From contig CM062814.1 in the NCBI GenBank assembly GCA_031772625.1, positions 825,662,757-825,726,756 on the forward strand: a DNA stretch of 64,000 nt, given 5' to 3'. The notes beneath the pieces were generated by a model, which did no database searches, had not been told where the DNA came from, and saw only the letters and a program-made list of their open reading frames with translations. This DNA comes from Pinus tabuliformis (taxonomy: Eukaryota; Streptophyta; Pinopsida; Pinales; Pinaceae). This document shows positions 42,182 through 54,070 of this stretch, piece by piece (the first letter of the stretch is position 1; the number at the start of each line of letters is the position of its first letter). The translations under genes were made by a program, and so were the position numbers.

Positions 42182-44246
42182 TGTTAAATTGGCAACTAGG
42201 GCCAAACTCCATGTGGGTCAGCTTATTTATGGCAGCTGATAATTTTATTGGATCCCTCTCGTCGAGAGGTGTAGGATTGATCCAAAGATCATCCGATTCC
42301 AATAAGTATTTATGGAGATATGAATTTATTTTGTTTATGTAATTATTATCAAGCCGACCAGCTCTTATGTAGGCTCTAGAAGCCCAACCGACGTGTCTAT
42401 TCATCATCTTCGTTTTAGTATAAATAGATGAGTATTTGATATCATTTGGACATATTCTCGATTCGATCTCCTCTCCACGTCTTGGGTTTTTGGAGAAGGA
42501 GAGTCACAAAAGGAATATGTTGTCTTTGTTTGATGATGCCCTAGCCAACGTATGCTGATCCAACACAGTGACAAGGAGACTCCTTCAACGCAGTCATGAA
42601 GACATATATACACAGTCAAATGATGCTCTAACTCATTGCTAAGAAGAGGACTATTACGCTGCTCATGGAAACTCACTTATATGGTGTTCATGGTTATATA
42701 TATATATACGCTGGTAATGACCTGAAATGACCAACAATATATATGTATGCACAACAGGGTTCTACCTGATATACCAACATGGCAACTCCCGTGCGTACCT
42801 GACCCTGAAGCTTGAATTAAGGAGGATCTGCAATTTTATTGTTGTTTCTTTATAGAGGGATTTCGGTGATCGAATACCATTGACAAAATGAGTAAAATCG
42901 AGGCCTTCCGCTGTGATGTCGGAGATCTGTGGAAACGCCAGACTGGTGTAACATATCTGAGAACCTTCGCTCACTGCATGGGTGGTTGCTAGGATTCTAC
43001 GCGGACATGAAGACTCATTTGTAATCAATTGTGAACGCAATCATGGCTTTAACCTAACGCAGTCTTGGCAATGCATACGATGGGCATGAGAGTCATATCC
43101 ATGAAGTCTGATATTCCGATGTCATAAAAGGAACAACTGCAGTCACATAAGGGTAATGATGAAGCCGCAGTCAAAATCAAACTCGGGTATCTGCACTGAG
43201 TAACCGCTGTCAAAACTAAATTAGGTAACGCAGATATGAAGGTAGTCACAGTAATATGCCGTTGTAGTATGAACGCTATGATGTGTTACAGAATGCTAGA
43301 TTCTATGCACTGTCCAGAATGCATATAATATATGCATATATGAATACACGTTGTGCAGATACATGCTGGGTATATACGTTGATCATTATGGATCATATAC
43401 GTTGTTCATGGAGGTACAAATACGTTGTTCATTATAAATCATACGCAGCCCTAATATAATGAACAGTAGTGATGTATATAAACTTCGGTGGCATAGAGAT
43501 AAGGACATTGTATTGATGTGTGATCTGGACATATATAACGCAGTCAGGGGCAGCAATGTTGATGGGAGCCACAATCAAATATAAAGGTGCCAGAACATAT
43601 ACGATGTCATCTTTGAAGGGCAGCAATGTTGATATAGCAGTCAATGGTATGACTGTAACAATCTTCAGTAGAATTGTGTCAACATATTCATGAGCATGTA
43701 GAACATGGACAGCATCATGAGATACATGGGCAGCATGATAAACATAGACAACATTATAAGATCATGAACATGAAGAGCAGAATGATAAAGAACATGGACA
43801 TGGGCAGCATGATGATAATCATGATTGGTGCAGCATGGTGTCATACACAGTGGTGCAACAAGTGGACCTAGACGCAGCACTACGATAGGTGAACTTGTCA
43901 CCTTGGAGGATCAGTTGAAGCAAAATGTCTTCAACTGATCTCATCGTTATAGGAGATTATCTATGCTCAGATCTAGACAAGTCAAAATGTTGACTTATGT
44001 TGTAAATGTACTCTCTCTCTTTCTCTGCTGAACTTTGAAGATAAAAGAAGATTTGATCAAAGGTTTTCCCCACACATTGTGGGGTTTTTCCCTGGCTCAC
44101 GCCATATCTTGTGTCCTCTTGCCTTGGCTTGCCTTCTGCGATTTTATATTTATGTTCTATCTGCAGTTTATTGTAATGTTGATGTGATTGCTAACCATGA
44201 AAATTTAAATAAATTGCTCTAGCATAGAACATACCTAAACTTAACA
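42182..44246 (+). mobile_element. Solo LTR of the B family, nested in B's 3' LTR
   Basis: Runs TGTTAAATTGGCAACTAGG...CTAAACTTAACA, 2065 bp, with TATAAATA at 42419-42426. No internal region is attached, so it is the product of LTR-LTR recombination. CCTAA lies immediately before it (42177-42181) and again at 44248-44252, consistent with a 5-bp target-site duplication plus one extra A. The intact 5' LTR reads GTCCTAATATGCAG at this point. Its central part differs from B and B2. Confidence 0.8.
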
Positions 44247-45495
44247 ACCTAATCTGCAGTATGATGTCTGCCCTAGCCGTAGTAAAAGAGAAGGTTACAG
44301 TCACCAAAATAGAGGACTATATCAGTTGTCCTATTGTGCTCCTAACCACAGTCTTGTGTCATGTTGGTGCCCTTAACGCAGTCCATTAGGAGGACTGTTA
44401 GATTTAGGAGGGTTGTTAGAGGCAGTTAAGGAGGACTGTGAAAGGACTTGGTTATTGTCCTAGAGAAGCTCTCCACTGCCTAAATATGAAAGAATCCTAA
44501 ACAACCATAGCCTAGCTGCTTTGCTAGGCTGCAACCATAGCAAGCAGCTAAGGCTGATAAGTGTAAATAGGTTGCAGCATATTAGATGTTGTATGTGCAA
44601 CATAATGATATATATTACAACAAGCATGGATGAGTGTTTGTTGGATGCAACATGGTGTTAGAGACAGCATGTTTGGTTGCAACAATGATTAGTGCAGCAT
44701 GATGAATGGTGATGCATAGTGCACAATGATAGTGGTGCAACATATAGGTGACAGCAAGGATGGGGGAAGCATGGCACAGTATGGTGTAGCACAATGGTAC
44801 AACATGGTGATGATAGGCATGGATGTATAGCAGTGACACGATGCATTGCAGCTTGATGATGAGTACAACATGATGATGCGGTACTGCTCAGTGATGGGAG
44901 TAGCATAGTGATGAGAGCAGCTTAGTGACAGTGGTGTAGCACAGTGATGCATAGTGCAGTGTGATGATGAAGAGCAGCATGTTGGGTATAGCATGATGAG
45001 GTACAGCTCAGTGATGGCGCAGCATGGTGCAACACAATGATGATGGACATGGTATGATGGTGCAGCATGGTGCAACACAATGATGATGGACATGGTATGA
45101 TGGTGCAGCACAGTGATAGGTACAACAAGGTGATGGAATCACCTGTGTCTGGATCAGCTACCTCATGTGTCATCTTCTTAGAGAAGATCTCTGCTCTTAT
45201 TATGACAAGTCAAAATGTTGACTTCTGATGTATACATACTATCTCTCTCTCTGCTGAACTATTGAAGAACATATAAGAAGAATTGATCAAGGGTTTCCCC
45301 ACATTAGGGTTTGTCCCTGGCTAGTGTCACATCTTGTGTCCTCTTGTCTTGGCTTGTCTTCTGCGATTTATGTTTATGTTCTATTGGCATTTTACTATCA
45401 TGTTAAATGTGATTGCTAATCTGGAATTGATATTGAGTTAATATGAAAAATTGAAGTAAATTTACTATCAGCATAGAACATACCTAAAATTAACA
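44247..45495 (+). mobile_element. Element B 3' LTR, piece 3
   Basis: Continues CTAATCTGCAGTATGATGTCTGCC, matching about 18386 onwards. Includes the GCAGCATGATG low-complexity tract (about 44560-45130) and the GGGTTTCCCCACATTAGGGTTT block (45291-45325). It ends CTAAAATTAACA. Confidence 0.8.
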
Positions 45496-45500
45496 GTGTT
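45496..45500 (+). repeat. Target-site duplication of element B, right
   Basis: GTGTT, the partner of GTATT at 17559-17563. Confidence 0.7.
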
Positions 45501-45510
45501 GTCATCAATA

Positions 45511-45524
45511 ACAAAGGGGGAGCC
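45511..45524 (+). promoter_or_regulatory. Polypurine tract, element A
   Basis: ACAAAGGGGGAGCC abuts the 3' LTR's TGTTGAAAAG. It is a typical Copia purine tract. Confidence 0.8.
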
Positions 45525-46598
45525 TGTTGAAAAGTGTTGTTATTAATGTCAAAGGTTGTCCAAATGAAAGAGGAACTTACATAGTCAAATAGCATATTCT
45601 GATATCTTTCCAACAGTGTATGGCACTTCCTCTAATTCCATAGAAATGAGATATGAAATATTTTATCAAGATGGCCCAGCCAAAGAACAAGCAGACCCCA
45701 TTTGGATGTCCTATCTTTGAAAGAATTATTACTCCAATTACCTAGCTCAAATGGGAGCATAAGATATAAGGTTAGAAAGCTTATTCTGGGACCTTTCCAA
45801 TGGTATATGACGCACCTTTTAACTCATCAATTGAGGAGAAATGATTTTTTTAATATTCATTATACATTATGCTAGTTGCACCAATCAGCTTAGCTAGTGG
45901 ACAAGTTGGCCCTACCCCAGAATCCAAATGTACTATAAATAGGCATGAGAAGAAGCATTTCTAACCATTCAACTCAAAAATTTGTTGTGTTTAAAGTCAT
46001 GAAGGAGTTGCTCCGAAGTTCATACCTCATTAACTAAGAAGAAGTGAAGTGAAGCTGAGTTGAAGTAGCTTTCTGTCGAAGGGTTTTGGGACACCTTTTG
46101 AAGGGTTTTTGGTATTGTTCTTGCAAAGGGTTTTTGGTATGTTTGAGGTCTATTTTTCAAAACTGAGTTTTAGGGGAAAAGAACTGTTGTTTGAAGGTTG
46201 AGTTTCAAGGGACAAGTTCTATTGTTTGAAGGTCAAGTTTCAAGGGTCAAGTTCTACTATTTGAATGTAGAGTTTTAAGTTTGAGTTTTGTTATTCAAAG
46301 ATTCAGTTCATGCCTGATTTGAAATCCATGTTCTGGTGTATTGAACACTGAGTTCACGCTGGAGTCTGCAATCACTGTAAGTTGGTGTTTACAAAAGATT
46401 GGTGTCCTCACAAGAGATTGTAATAAATCAAATATTGTTTTCAAGTATTTCTTTTTCAAATTTTGATTTGCATTGTAATCTTTGTGTTCAGACATTGTGG
46501 ATGATTAATTATGTGATGTGAATTCAATTTCAAGATTAAGTGAAATTTTGTTAAAAATAACAAAATACTAATTCACTCCCCTCTCAGTATTTCCAACA
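45525..46598 (+). mobile_element. Element A 3' LTR
   Basis: 1074 bp, TGTTGAAAAGTG...AGTATTTCCAACA, aligned with 11440-12524 along its length. Many substitutions show it is old. Confidence 0.85.
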
Positions 46599-49500
46599 CA
46601 TTTTCCCTTAAATTTAATTATTATGATTTTTTATTTTATAAATATTAATGAAGTCCCTAACTTACACTCCAAGTTACTAAAGCTACAAAGTATTGACATT
46701 TATTAAATGTAAACTTAATTACTAGCTTAGAGGAATCTAATTTCTCATCTTTTAACCTTATTTTCTGAACTTATTCACTAGCTTTCAAAAATCAAATTTC
46801 TCATCTGTTAGCCTTAGTTTCTGAACTTAATCACTAGCTTGGAAAAATCACATTTCTCATCTGTTAGCCTTATTTTCTTCCTATAGAACATTGACTAGTG
46901 TACATCAAGGTCCATTATTTTCATGTACAAGTTGTCACAACATCATGTTTTTAGTAGTGGTCCATGGTTTTCATGTACAATTGCCGCACATTTGTCATGT
47001 TTTTAACTTTTTAGTACTGGTTGATTTTCATGCATATGCTGAAACATCCAGATGTATTGTGGATCTCTTTGAAACTTCCTTATCAAAATTGATCAATATG
47101 ACTATCATGCTTAATGTTTACCTCAGTATTGTAGGTTTTGCATATGTTTTCCACGTCAGGGTAAGCAATTCCATTGCAGTGATATTTTCATTCCCCCGTT
47201 TCCAATTCACTGGTTTCCCCTCTTGATAGAGAGATGCCTGTGCTTTTTAATTAGATTTGTACAATGCTACATACAAAGGGATCACTGCACACTTTTATTT
47301 ATTGTCCACATGTTAGAATATTGTTCCAAGTGCAGCTCCTTACAAATCCCAACCTTTCTATTAATGACAAGGGCAACAGACAATTATGTGATAGTAAGGA
47401 CTCCGAGGCAAAACATGAAAATTGGTTCAGTATCAGTTGTTAATAGATGATTTATTCAATGTGACATGCAGTAAGCCTGCACATGATTTCATATTTACAC
47501 TGGCAAGATGGATTATATGTGACGTGCAATAAGCCTGCACCCCATAATTTGTTTGCTAGCTTCAAATTATTAGCATGAATCAGTACCAAAAGGATTATCT
47601 CCTGGGTTTTTGCCGCAAGATAGTGTCGTAGTACCCGATACCATGAATAACAGACCTTTTATAGGAAACAGAAAAAACACTGACATACTTTATCTTGCTG
47701 GATGTATCACCCAGGCCAATATAAGTATTAACTTGTCCAATAATGAACCAATGTCTTCATAGATAGAACCAACCCTCTCTCTTCACGGATTTTACCACTC
47801 ACCCTCTCTTGAGTTGGTCGGTTGTACCCTTCTAGAGAGGGTGATTTGGAGTGTGCCGGTGCCCCCCTGGTCACCAGGACTGTTATCCACAAAATAGCAA
47901 TCAGCAAAAACATGGAAATAAAAATTCATGATCAGCCAAAGCGTGGGACTGGGTACTGATAAACATTGAGTCACATTTGAGGCCTAGGTATGTCAACTCA
48001 AGAAAATAAACTACAAGTCTGACAAATCAAGAAAAATAAACTTTCTTTCAGGCCCCAGGTTTGCGGACTACAGAAAAATAAACCATCTTTCCACTACTGA
48101 ACCCATTTTCATGCTAGTATACCCAAACCTGTAACAAGTTATCCAGTATAAATCATGTCAGAATGTTGTTTTCATTTGAGTGTCTAGATAAGCTACAGTA
48201 CTGCAGTTACCTTTCCGACAATGGCATTATCAAAAACACAAATGTAGCATAACCTAGCATAGATTCATCTTAACCCCAGCCAATAGGAATCAAAACACTT
48301 AAGATACAGACCCCCATGTTATCTGATCATTTCAAATGCACAATATATCCAAGCTTAATATGTATCTATGCTAATGTATATAGTTGTTTAAAGATGGTAA
48401 TATTAAGTCAACTCTTTCCTTTTATTTCGGGAAATATGTTCATTTTTCTTTTCATTTTTTTAGTGATTCACATAAACACACAAATGTTGAACATCTCCAC
48501 CCAGGCTATAGAGCATCTTGCTTCTGATAGCACAAAAATATGACATTTTTCTTACAAAATTAAAAATGGCGGACTGGCATGATGAATGGAACTCGTTAAT
48601 CCCCACATTAAGTACTTGAGACAGCTTCAAAACTACACTTATTTTCTATCAAGTTGAACAACATAGTTTGGCATGCCTAAAGCAACTTTAAGGCATCTTC
48701 AAAAATATCTAGTGTATGGGTCTCCAACATTGACAATAATTTCTCTGTATTCTACAGAGACATACATAAATGGACATGCAGCAGAGAATGTCTAAAGAGG
48801 ATGTGAATGTTCTCTTATATTCAACTCTTTTACAAAAGAGTTTGTTCAAGTCATCAATTTTAGCATCTGAAAAAAGAAACCCTCATATTTTCTAATTTAA
48901 TGCAGAGTAAAACTCAGTTACCAAAAAATGTGCCGTACAGAAATGGGTTCCCTCGAACATATCACGTTTCATTTTCCAATATACTCCAGAGCATAAGGGG
49001 TCAAGCTCCCTGAAATCTTTGGACATTCCAATGCTAAAAATTACTCAGTAAATGACAGAATAAGGTGCCATATGTTACATGATAATCCAAGCAGAAACTT
49101 CATAGAACATGCAGGTACCAAATAGCCATTCCAATCTTCCACCTCCTTTTGGAGTGCCCGCCTATTTGCAGAACAAATGACAAACTTCAAATTCTAGACC
49201 TCGAAACTGTTTTGATGGCATACTTTAAAATGCACAGTGCACAGCCATTAAAAGCATCACTTAATACAATGATCAACAAGATTCCATTTCCTAAGTTTTG
49301 CCATTCCCACAACAGGGCAAAAATAACAGAAAGGCATAAATGCCTTCTCTTCAATGCTTCTGCTATAAACAAATATTTGTTCAGTTGCTTCAGTTGCCAC
49401 CAAAAGGTAGCTATCTGTCATCCTACTCCTTTTCTGTTCAATCGTTCAAATTTCAAAATTGTGGATGTGGAGCTGCTACAAGAAATGCTCATCCAGGAGA

Positions 49501-49696
49501 TTGGCAAAGGCACCATTCAAAAATGGCTGAGATCAAGATCCATCAACATTAACCAACTGCAAGAATTCTGCCACCAGAAAGATACATATAAATACAATAT
49601 GATTGAGTTTAGGTCAAAAAGGAGTATCATGGAATGAATATAATTTAAATGTTTATTACTGACCATAGGAAAACAGACTTGCACGAAGGAGACTCT
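46599..49696. other. Non-coding flank between the stack and THADA
   Basis: No supported gene. Contains the 56-bp repeat below, a small duplication of TAAGCCTGCAC near 47470/47530, and 3' flanking or untranslated sequence of the THADA gene. A 162-codon plus-strand frame (49149-49637) shows no family. Confidence 0.45.
46712..46879. repeat. 56-bp tandem repeat, three units
   Basis: Units 46712-46767, 46768-46823 and 46824-46879, each AACTTA.T.ACTAGCTT...ATTTCTCATCTGTTAGCCTTA.TTTCT. Confidence 0.85.
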
Positions 49697-52247
49697 TTAT
49701 TTCACAAGAAAATATGGATCAAAATCCTGAGACCAGGAAGCTCCTTTCGAACTTTGTAGATCCTTGGACCGTAGGTCAATGGTAAACTGGTTCTCATATG
49801 CTTGAAGTAGCATTATATAAAGGTTTGAGATAAGTGGATTTGAAAGCAACGGATCCATCCATTTAGTTAATTCAGTCAGCCTGGATGACAGCTCCTCAGA
49901 AAACCTTTGAGACAAGTCCTTATATTCCTTCCCAAGGGGATGAAGTGCAAAGACATAAAGCCCCAGAAGACAAGGATATAGAATCTTGAAGATATCTTGA
50001 TGATTAACTATGCCACCAACCCAACTCAAGCTGCTCTCCAATTTGTTACAATGTTTTGCAAATAAAATAGTTTTAGACAAAAATTTCATCCTCCATGTAT
50101 GCATATATACTTTAATCTCTTCCCGGTAGTTGAAATGGGTATCTTGATCTAAATTAGTTGCAAAACTGATTTTGGTACCTTCAAATTCAGCTTTCAAAAC
50201 TTGAGCACTAAGTTGCTTCTGTAGATGCAAACAACAAAGCTGAGAAATCAGAAGTCTTTCTTCATGATGGTTATCAAGTTCTTTATCAAATAAACGGCGA
50301 ACCAAGTCCCCATTTCTTGTCATAAATATGGAATCAACTTCTGACCCAAGTACCCAATATGCAAGATAATCAAAGTACACTAGCCACTGACTAAAGCTGT
50401 CAGTTAGAAAATCAAAGCACAGCTCCAGCACTCTTTCAACTTGGGTGGGCACAACATTCTTCACAGTGCTCTTGCATGGACTGGAACTCATTGAACGTAC
50501 CAAGGCAACAGCAAGTTTTTGTCTGAGGTTAACATCTTCATCCTCCATTAGTTTAATACATGTGAACCATGTATCAAGTATGGCTCTGGCATACAAGTCT
50601 AGTTCCTCATGATCTCCCATATTTGTCATCTTAATGAGGGCTTCTCCATTGGAAATTTTTGAGCCAATCCAACTAACCTCTTCCAGGAGACCAGAGGCTA
50701 TGATACCCTCCGCTGTTGCCTTTCTCATGTGTACAGATTCACATGGATTGCTATATTTCTTGATGAGAGCAATCCAGGTATGGATGCATTGATAGGTAGT
50801 TTTCCACCATTCTGACTTCTCAATCTTGATATCAAGATCTGGATAGTTGTTTGCTTCATGATATTGAAAATCTGACAACATCAAGTATCTAATGAATTTT
50901 TTGAGTCGCTTAATACAGACTCCCAAGCAGCATATCAACGTTTCTTGTGTCTTTCCATGCCGTGAAGTTCCCTGAAGTGTGACCAACTTACACCAGAGAT
51001 TCAAGACTGCTTGGTAATCAGCCCAGCGAAAAAAAAATTTATCCTCACCTACCAAACTGCTGGAATTGAGATAATCAAGCGAATTATAAAGGAAAAAGAC
51101 TTGCAGAATGCTGCGAAGACAATTAGGATTTTTCTCCAGTTCTAAGCACTCTATCAGCATGGGTTGCAAATTAATCTGGAGCCACTGATAGATTTTACCA
51201 ATAGAAGTGCCAAATCTACTGTTGTCTTTCTCTGATTCTAGAGATTTAAGCAACTTCTTAAGTGACTTAAATGAAACCAACCTGACTTCGTATGTAGAAT
51301 CAGATAAGCATCCTTTCAGTCTTTCAAGGAACCTTTCAGAATCTTCACACTTGTTGGATGAATCCAGCATTGATAGCAGCATATCAAAACCTATTCTTGA
51401 GCCTTCCATATATTGCATTGGATGTATTGGCAGCATTGCATTCAAATAGAAAGCAGCTGCCTTCTGACGCAGATCTGTTCTTGTGCAATCAAAAACCTCT
51501 GTTTTGCACCCCACAGAAGCATCTAAACATTCAGAGCTAAGATATATCAACATATTTTGGATAGTGCTGACATGACTGCCTGAAGGACATGTTTCTTCAA
51601 TCTTAAGTAAGTCCTCTAAAACCTTCAAATATACACTAATGACCATGGGGCAGGAACATAGTTTAACACTACCAAGCCATGAGCAGCTTTGAAGCATGGG
51701 AAGTAATGCACTGACAATTTGATGTTTCTCAGCCACATCTGGTATAATCATGCAGTTTGTACTCAGAAGAGAATCCATTTGCAAAAGTATTCCATGAATG
51801 GCATTGAATGAAACAGAAGCCCTACAGGAAGGATTTACATTGTCAAACCTTGCAAGAGCCCTTGGGGCAGAATTCACTACCTCATTGTTAGTTGTTTGAC
51901 TACCTGCTCTGGGCAATCCACTGGCAATGTCAAGCAATAATTTCAACAAATTTTCGCTGCATACTAAAGGTGCTAAAGCTTTTGATGCAAGTATTCGAAC
52001 TTTCAAATTGCGCTGTGTTGCACACCTTCTAACATAAGGCATAAATGCAGAAGGATTCAACCAATCTTCACTTCCACTGCTGATAGTAGAAGGCTTGAAT
52101 CGTGACAGGATGATCAGAACAGCACCTAAGCTTGGATGCAAACTTTTCCCCAAATTACTGCCACTCCAAGATTGAGAAACACTTTCTTCTAATTGTTCCG
52201 TTGCACAAAGTAATTCTTCTAGAAGGAAAGGGTGCAATGTAGGGTAC
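49697..52247 (-). CDS. THADA/TRM732-like protein, last exon
   Basis: An uninterrupted 850-codon exon ending in a stop at 49697. On the minus strand it starts after TTTTTCATAG at 52247 with G-TAC-CCT, completing the FHRYP codon series begun by the preceding exon. Helical-repeat (ARM/HEAT-like) sequence includes YPTLHPFLLEELLCATEQL, YVRRCATQRNLKVRILASKAL, FNAIHGILLQMDSLL and CSWLGSVKL, all characteristic of plant THADA homologues. The C-terminus is FDPYFLVK. The yeast relative Trm732 partners the Trm7/FTSJ1 methyltransferase for 2'-O-methylation of tRNA position 32 in the anticodon loop. That role is inferred here by family. Open length and clean splice sites suggest a functional gene. The N-terminal half is not in the window. 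Confidence 0.9.
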
Positions 52248-53208
52248 CTATGAAAAACAAAAGAAATGAATATCTTCATCCAATGCTAGAAAAAATATGC
52301 AACAAGGTACAGAGCAATAAATATATAAAAATAAGAATAATTCAGGTGGCAAACTGTAGTAGATTAGATAGCAAGCGAGAGTCCTGAATATATAAAACAT
52401 CGAAACTAAAATCATTATAATAAGCTGTGGAAGAAGAGAACCAGTTGAAAGATAAAGGACTTATAAGTTCTAGGTTTCCAGGTGGTACACTATATTAGAC
52501 TATATAAACCTAGGTGGGCACACTGTAGTAGATTAGATAGCAAGCTAGAGTCCTCAACATATAAAGCATGGAACCTCAAATTATTATAATAAGCTGTGGA
52601 GGAAGAGAATCATTAGAAAAGTAAAGAACCTATATGCCCTCGGTTTGCTCTTAATCGGGATTATCGGTTACTTATGATGGGTGGTTCGGAATTGTAGCAG
52701 TACCTTCAAAAGCATTTCCCTAACACATGCTATAAACAATAAAATATTCCTCATATAAATTATAATGTATTTAAAGCAGACAAATTTCAAATGAGTATAC
52801 CCAATGCTAGACAAAATATGCAACAAATTACAGAAGAATAAATATATAAAAGTAAAAATAATTCGGGTGGCAAAGTGTAGTAGATTAGATAGCAAAGCTA
52901 GAGTCCTGAACATATAAAACATAGAAACTCAAATGGTTATAATAAGCTATGGAAGAAGAGAATCAGTTGAAACACAAAGAACCTAGATGCCCCTGGTTTG
53001 CTATTAAACATGATTATCAGACACTTCTGATGGGTGGTTCGGAATTTCAGCAGTACCTTCGAAAGCATGTCCCTAACACATACTATAAACATTCCTCATA
53101 TAATATATTTAAAGCAGTCAAACTTCAAATTATCTGAGCTACACTAGTAATTTTTTCTGATCCAAAGAGTTTCCTCACTCCAGCTTGTTAGAATATAAGA
53201 CGATGTAC
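52248..53208 (-). other. THADA intron with internal duplications
   Basis: 961 bp with GT at 53208-53207 and AG at 52249-52248 on the minus strand. Sequence at 52281-52790 is repeated from about 52803 to 53110 (CAATGCTAGA(A/C)AAAATATGC, then GTAGATTAGATAGCAA, AAGCTGTGGA, GATGGGTGGTTCGGAAT). A third partial copy of the middle part is at 52505-52625. Confidence 0.75.
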
Positions 53209-53838
53209 CTGTGGAAGAATTCAAACCCAGTCATGGCACGCCGTGCTGATTCTCGTTTGTGCACATTTAGAAACCCAATCATACGATGGACCAAAGCAGT
53301 GAAGGCAAGAGTGGCACTGTTTCGAACCTCCCAATAATGACAAGAGAATGAAAGTATTGCCGTTATAAGTGCCTCTGCACAGAAGCCTGAAGTATCTGTT
53401 GACAGGTTTGTGTCATGGAAAGCAACTTTCAGGACATTAAATGCATGTACTGTGGGTACCACACCTTCATCTCGTTGTTTAGACAGTGATTTGGATCCAT
53501 CAACCTCCATACATCTAGTGTCTGATGGAAATAGAAAAGGTACAGGCGCTAGAGTCAGTAATTTGCTTTCCTCATCCAAGCTTAGAATATCATTTTCCAG
53601 AAAACGACTTCCACTAAGAGCACCTGATTTCAACAAAAAGGACTTTGCAATATCAATGAGCCACCTCAATGCTGAAGGAAGAAGCTTCTTGGGTGTGCCT
53701 TCTGGCTCAGCAAGGAAAAGTGCAATAAATGCAGCTGGTATTCCAGCACTTCTCCTCAACAGGTCATCTACAGTTTGACCCTTTGCAATTGTCCTTTGCA
53801 TAAGCTGTTTCATCCATGATTCCGGCATCTGGTTTATC
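53209..53838 (-). CDS. THADA/TRM732-like protein, DUF2428 exon
   Basis: 630-bp exon between an AG acceptor (TTTCAG, then GATAAACC) and a GT donor (TTCCACAG, then GTACATC). Both junction phases fit the downstream exon. The reading frame contains LLRRSAGIPAAFIALFLAEPEG, KKLLPSALRWLI, HAFNVLKVAFHDTNL, CHYWEVRNSATLAFTALVHRMIG and RRAMTGFEFFHRY, the signature of the DUF2428 region shared by THADA and Trm732. It has no internal stop. Its own upstream exon is not identified. The first base of the exon is the third position of a codon, so coding must continue upstream. Confidence 0.9.
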
Positions 53839-54062
53839 CTGAAATTTATCATGCAAGAGCACTGTCATATGGAAATTTAGACCAATAATTTTGTTTCAGC
53901 AGAACAACATTTTTCAGCATGATTTTCAAGGTAATAGATTAATTTTCAACTTTAATACAATGCACTTCAACAAGTAAATTACCAAAAGAGCATTTATCTT
54001 CAGTAATCAATAATAAAAAATAAGAAATCCACAAAACAAAAAGGAGACAAGTTTCATTCACA

Positions 54063-54070
54063 GTTAGACA
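54063..54070 (+). repeat. hAT target-site duplication, left
   Basis: GTTAGACA, paired with GTAAGACA at 55597-55604 (7 of 8 match). An 8-bp duplication is the hAT hallmark. Confidence 0.8.

Larger units (their letters stand above)
17564..45495 (+). mobile_element. Copia-derived element B, nested in A
   Basis: The 5' LTR is 17564-19580 and the internal region 19581-22335. The 3' LTR is in three pieces: 22336-22689, 41709-42181 and 44247-45495 (total about 2076 bp against 2017 bp for the 5' LTR). The 3' LTR is split by element B2 (22690-41708) and by a solo LTR (42182-44246). The internal region is only about 2.75 kb and lacks most of gag, the integrase core and part of reverse transcriptase, so B could only have moved with enzymes supplied by another element. 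Confidence 0.85.
11440..46598 (+). mobile_element. Copia element A, outermost shell of the nested stack
   Basis: The 5' LTR is 11440-12524 and the 3' LTR is 45525-46598. Internal sequence 12525-17563 resumes at 45496 after the inserted element B. Across the insertion the sequence rejoins to ...CAAAGTATTGTCATCAATAACAAAGGGGGAGCC and the LTR, the usual end of this Copia type. Without inserts the element is about 7.2 kb. All coding regions carry stops and frameshifts. Flanking 5-bp sequences (TTTTT and CATTT) do not give a clear target-site duplication. Confidence 0.85.

Noticed and set aside
11435-46603. Target-site duplication for element A
   Set aside because: Flanks TTTTT and CATTT match in only three of five positions, not better than chance in T-rich DNA.
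49149-49637. 162-codon plus-strand ORF next to the THADA stop
   Set aside because: No recognisable domain and no splice or promoter support; likely chance opening opposite THADA 3' sequence.
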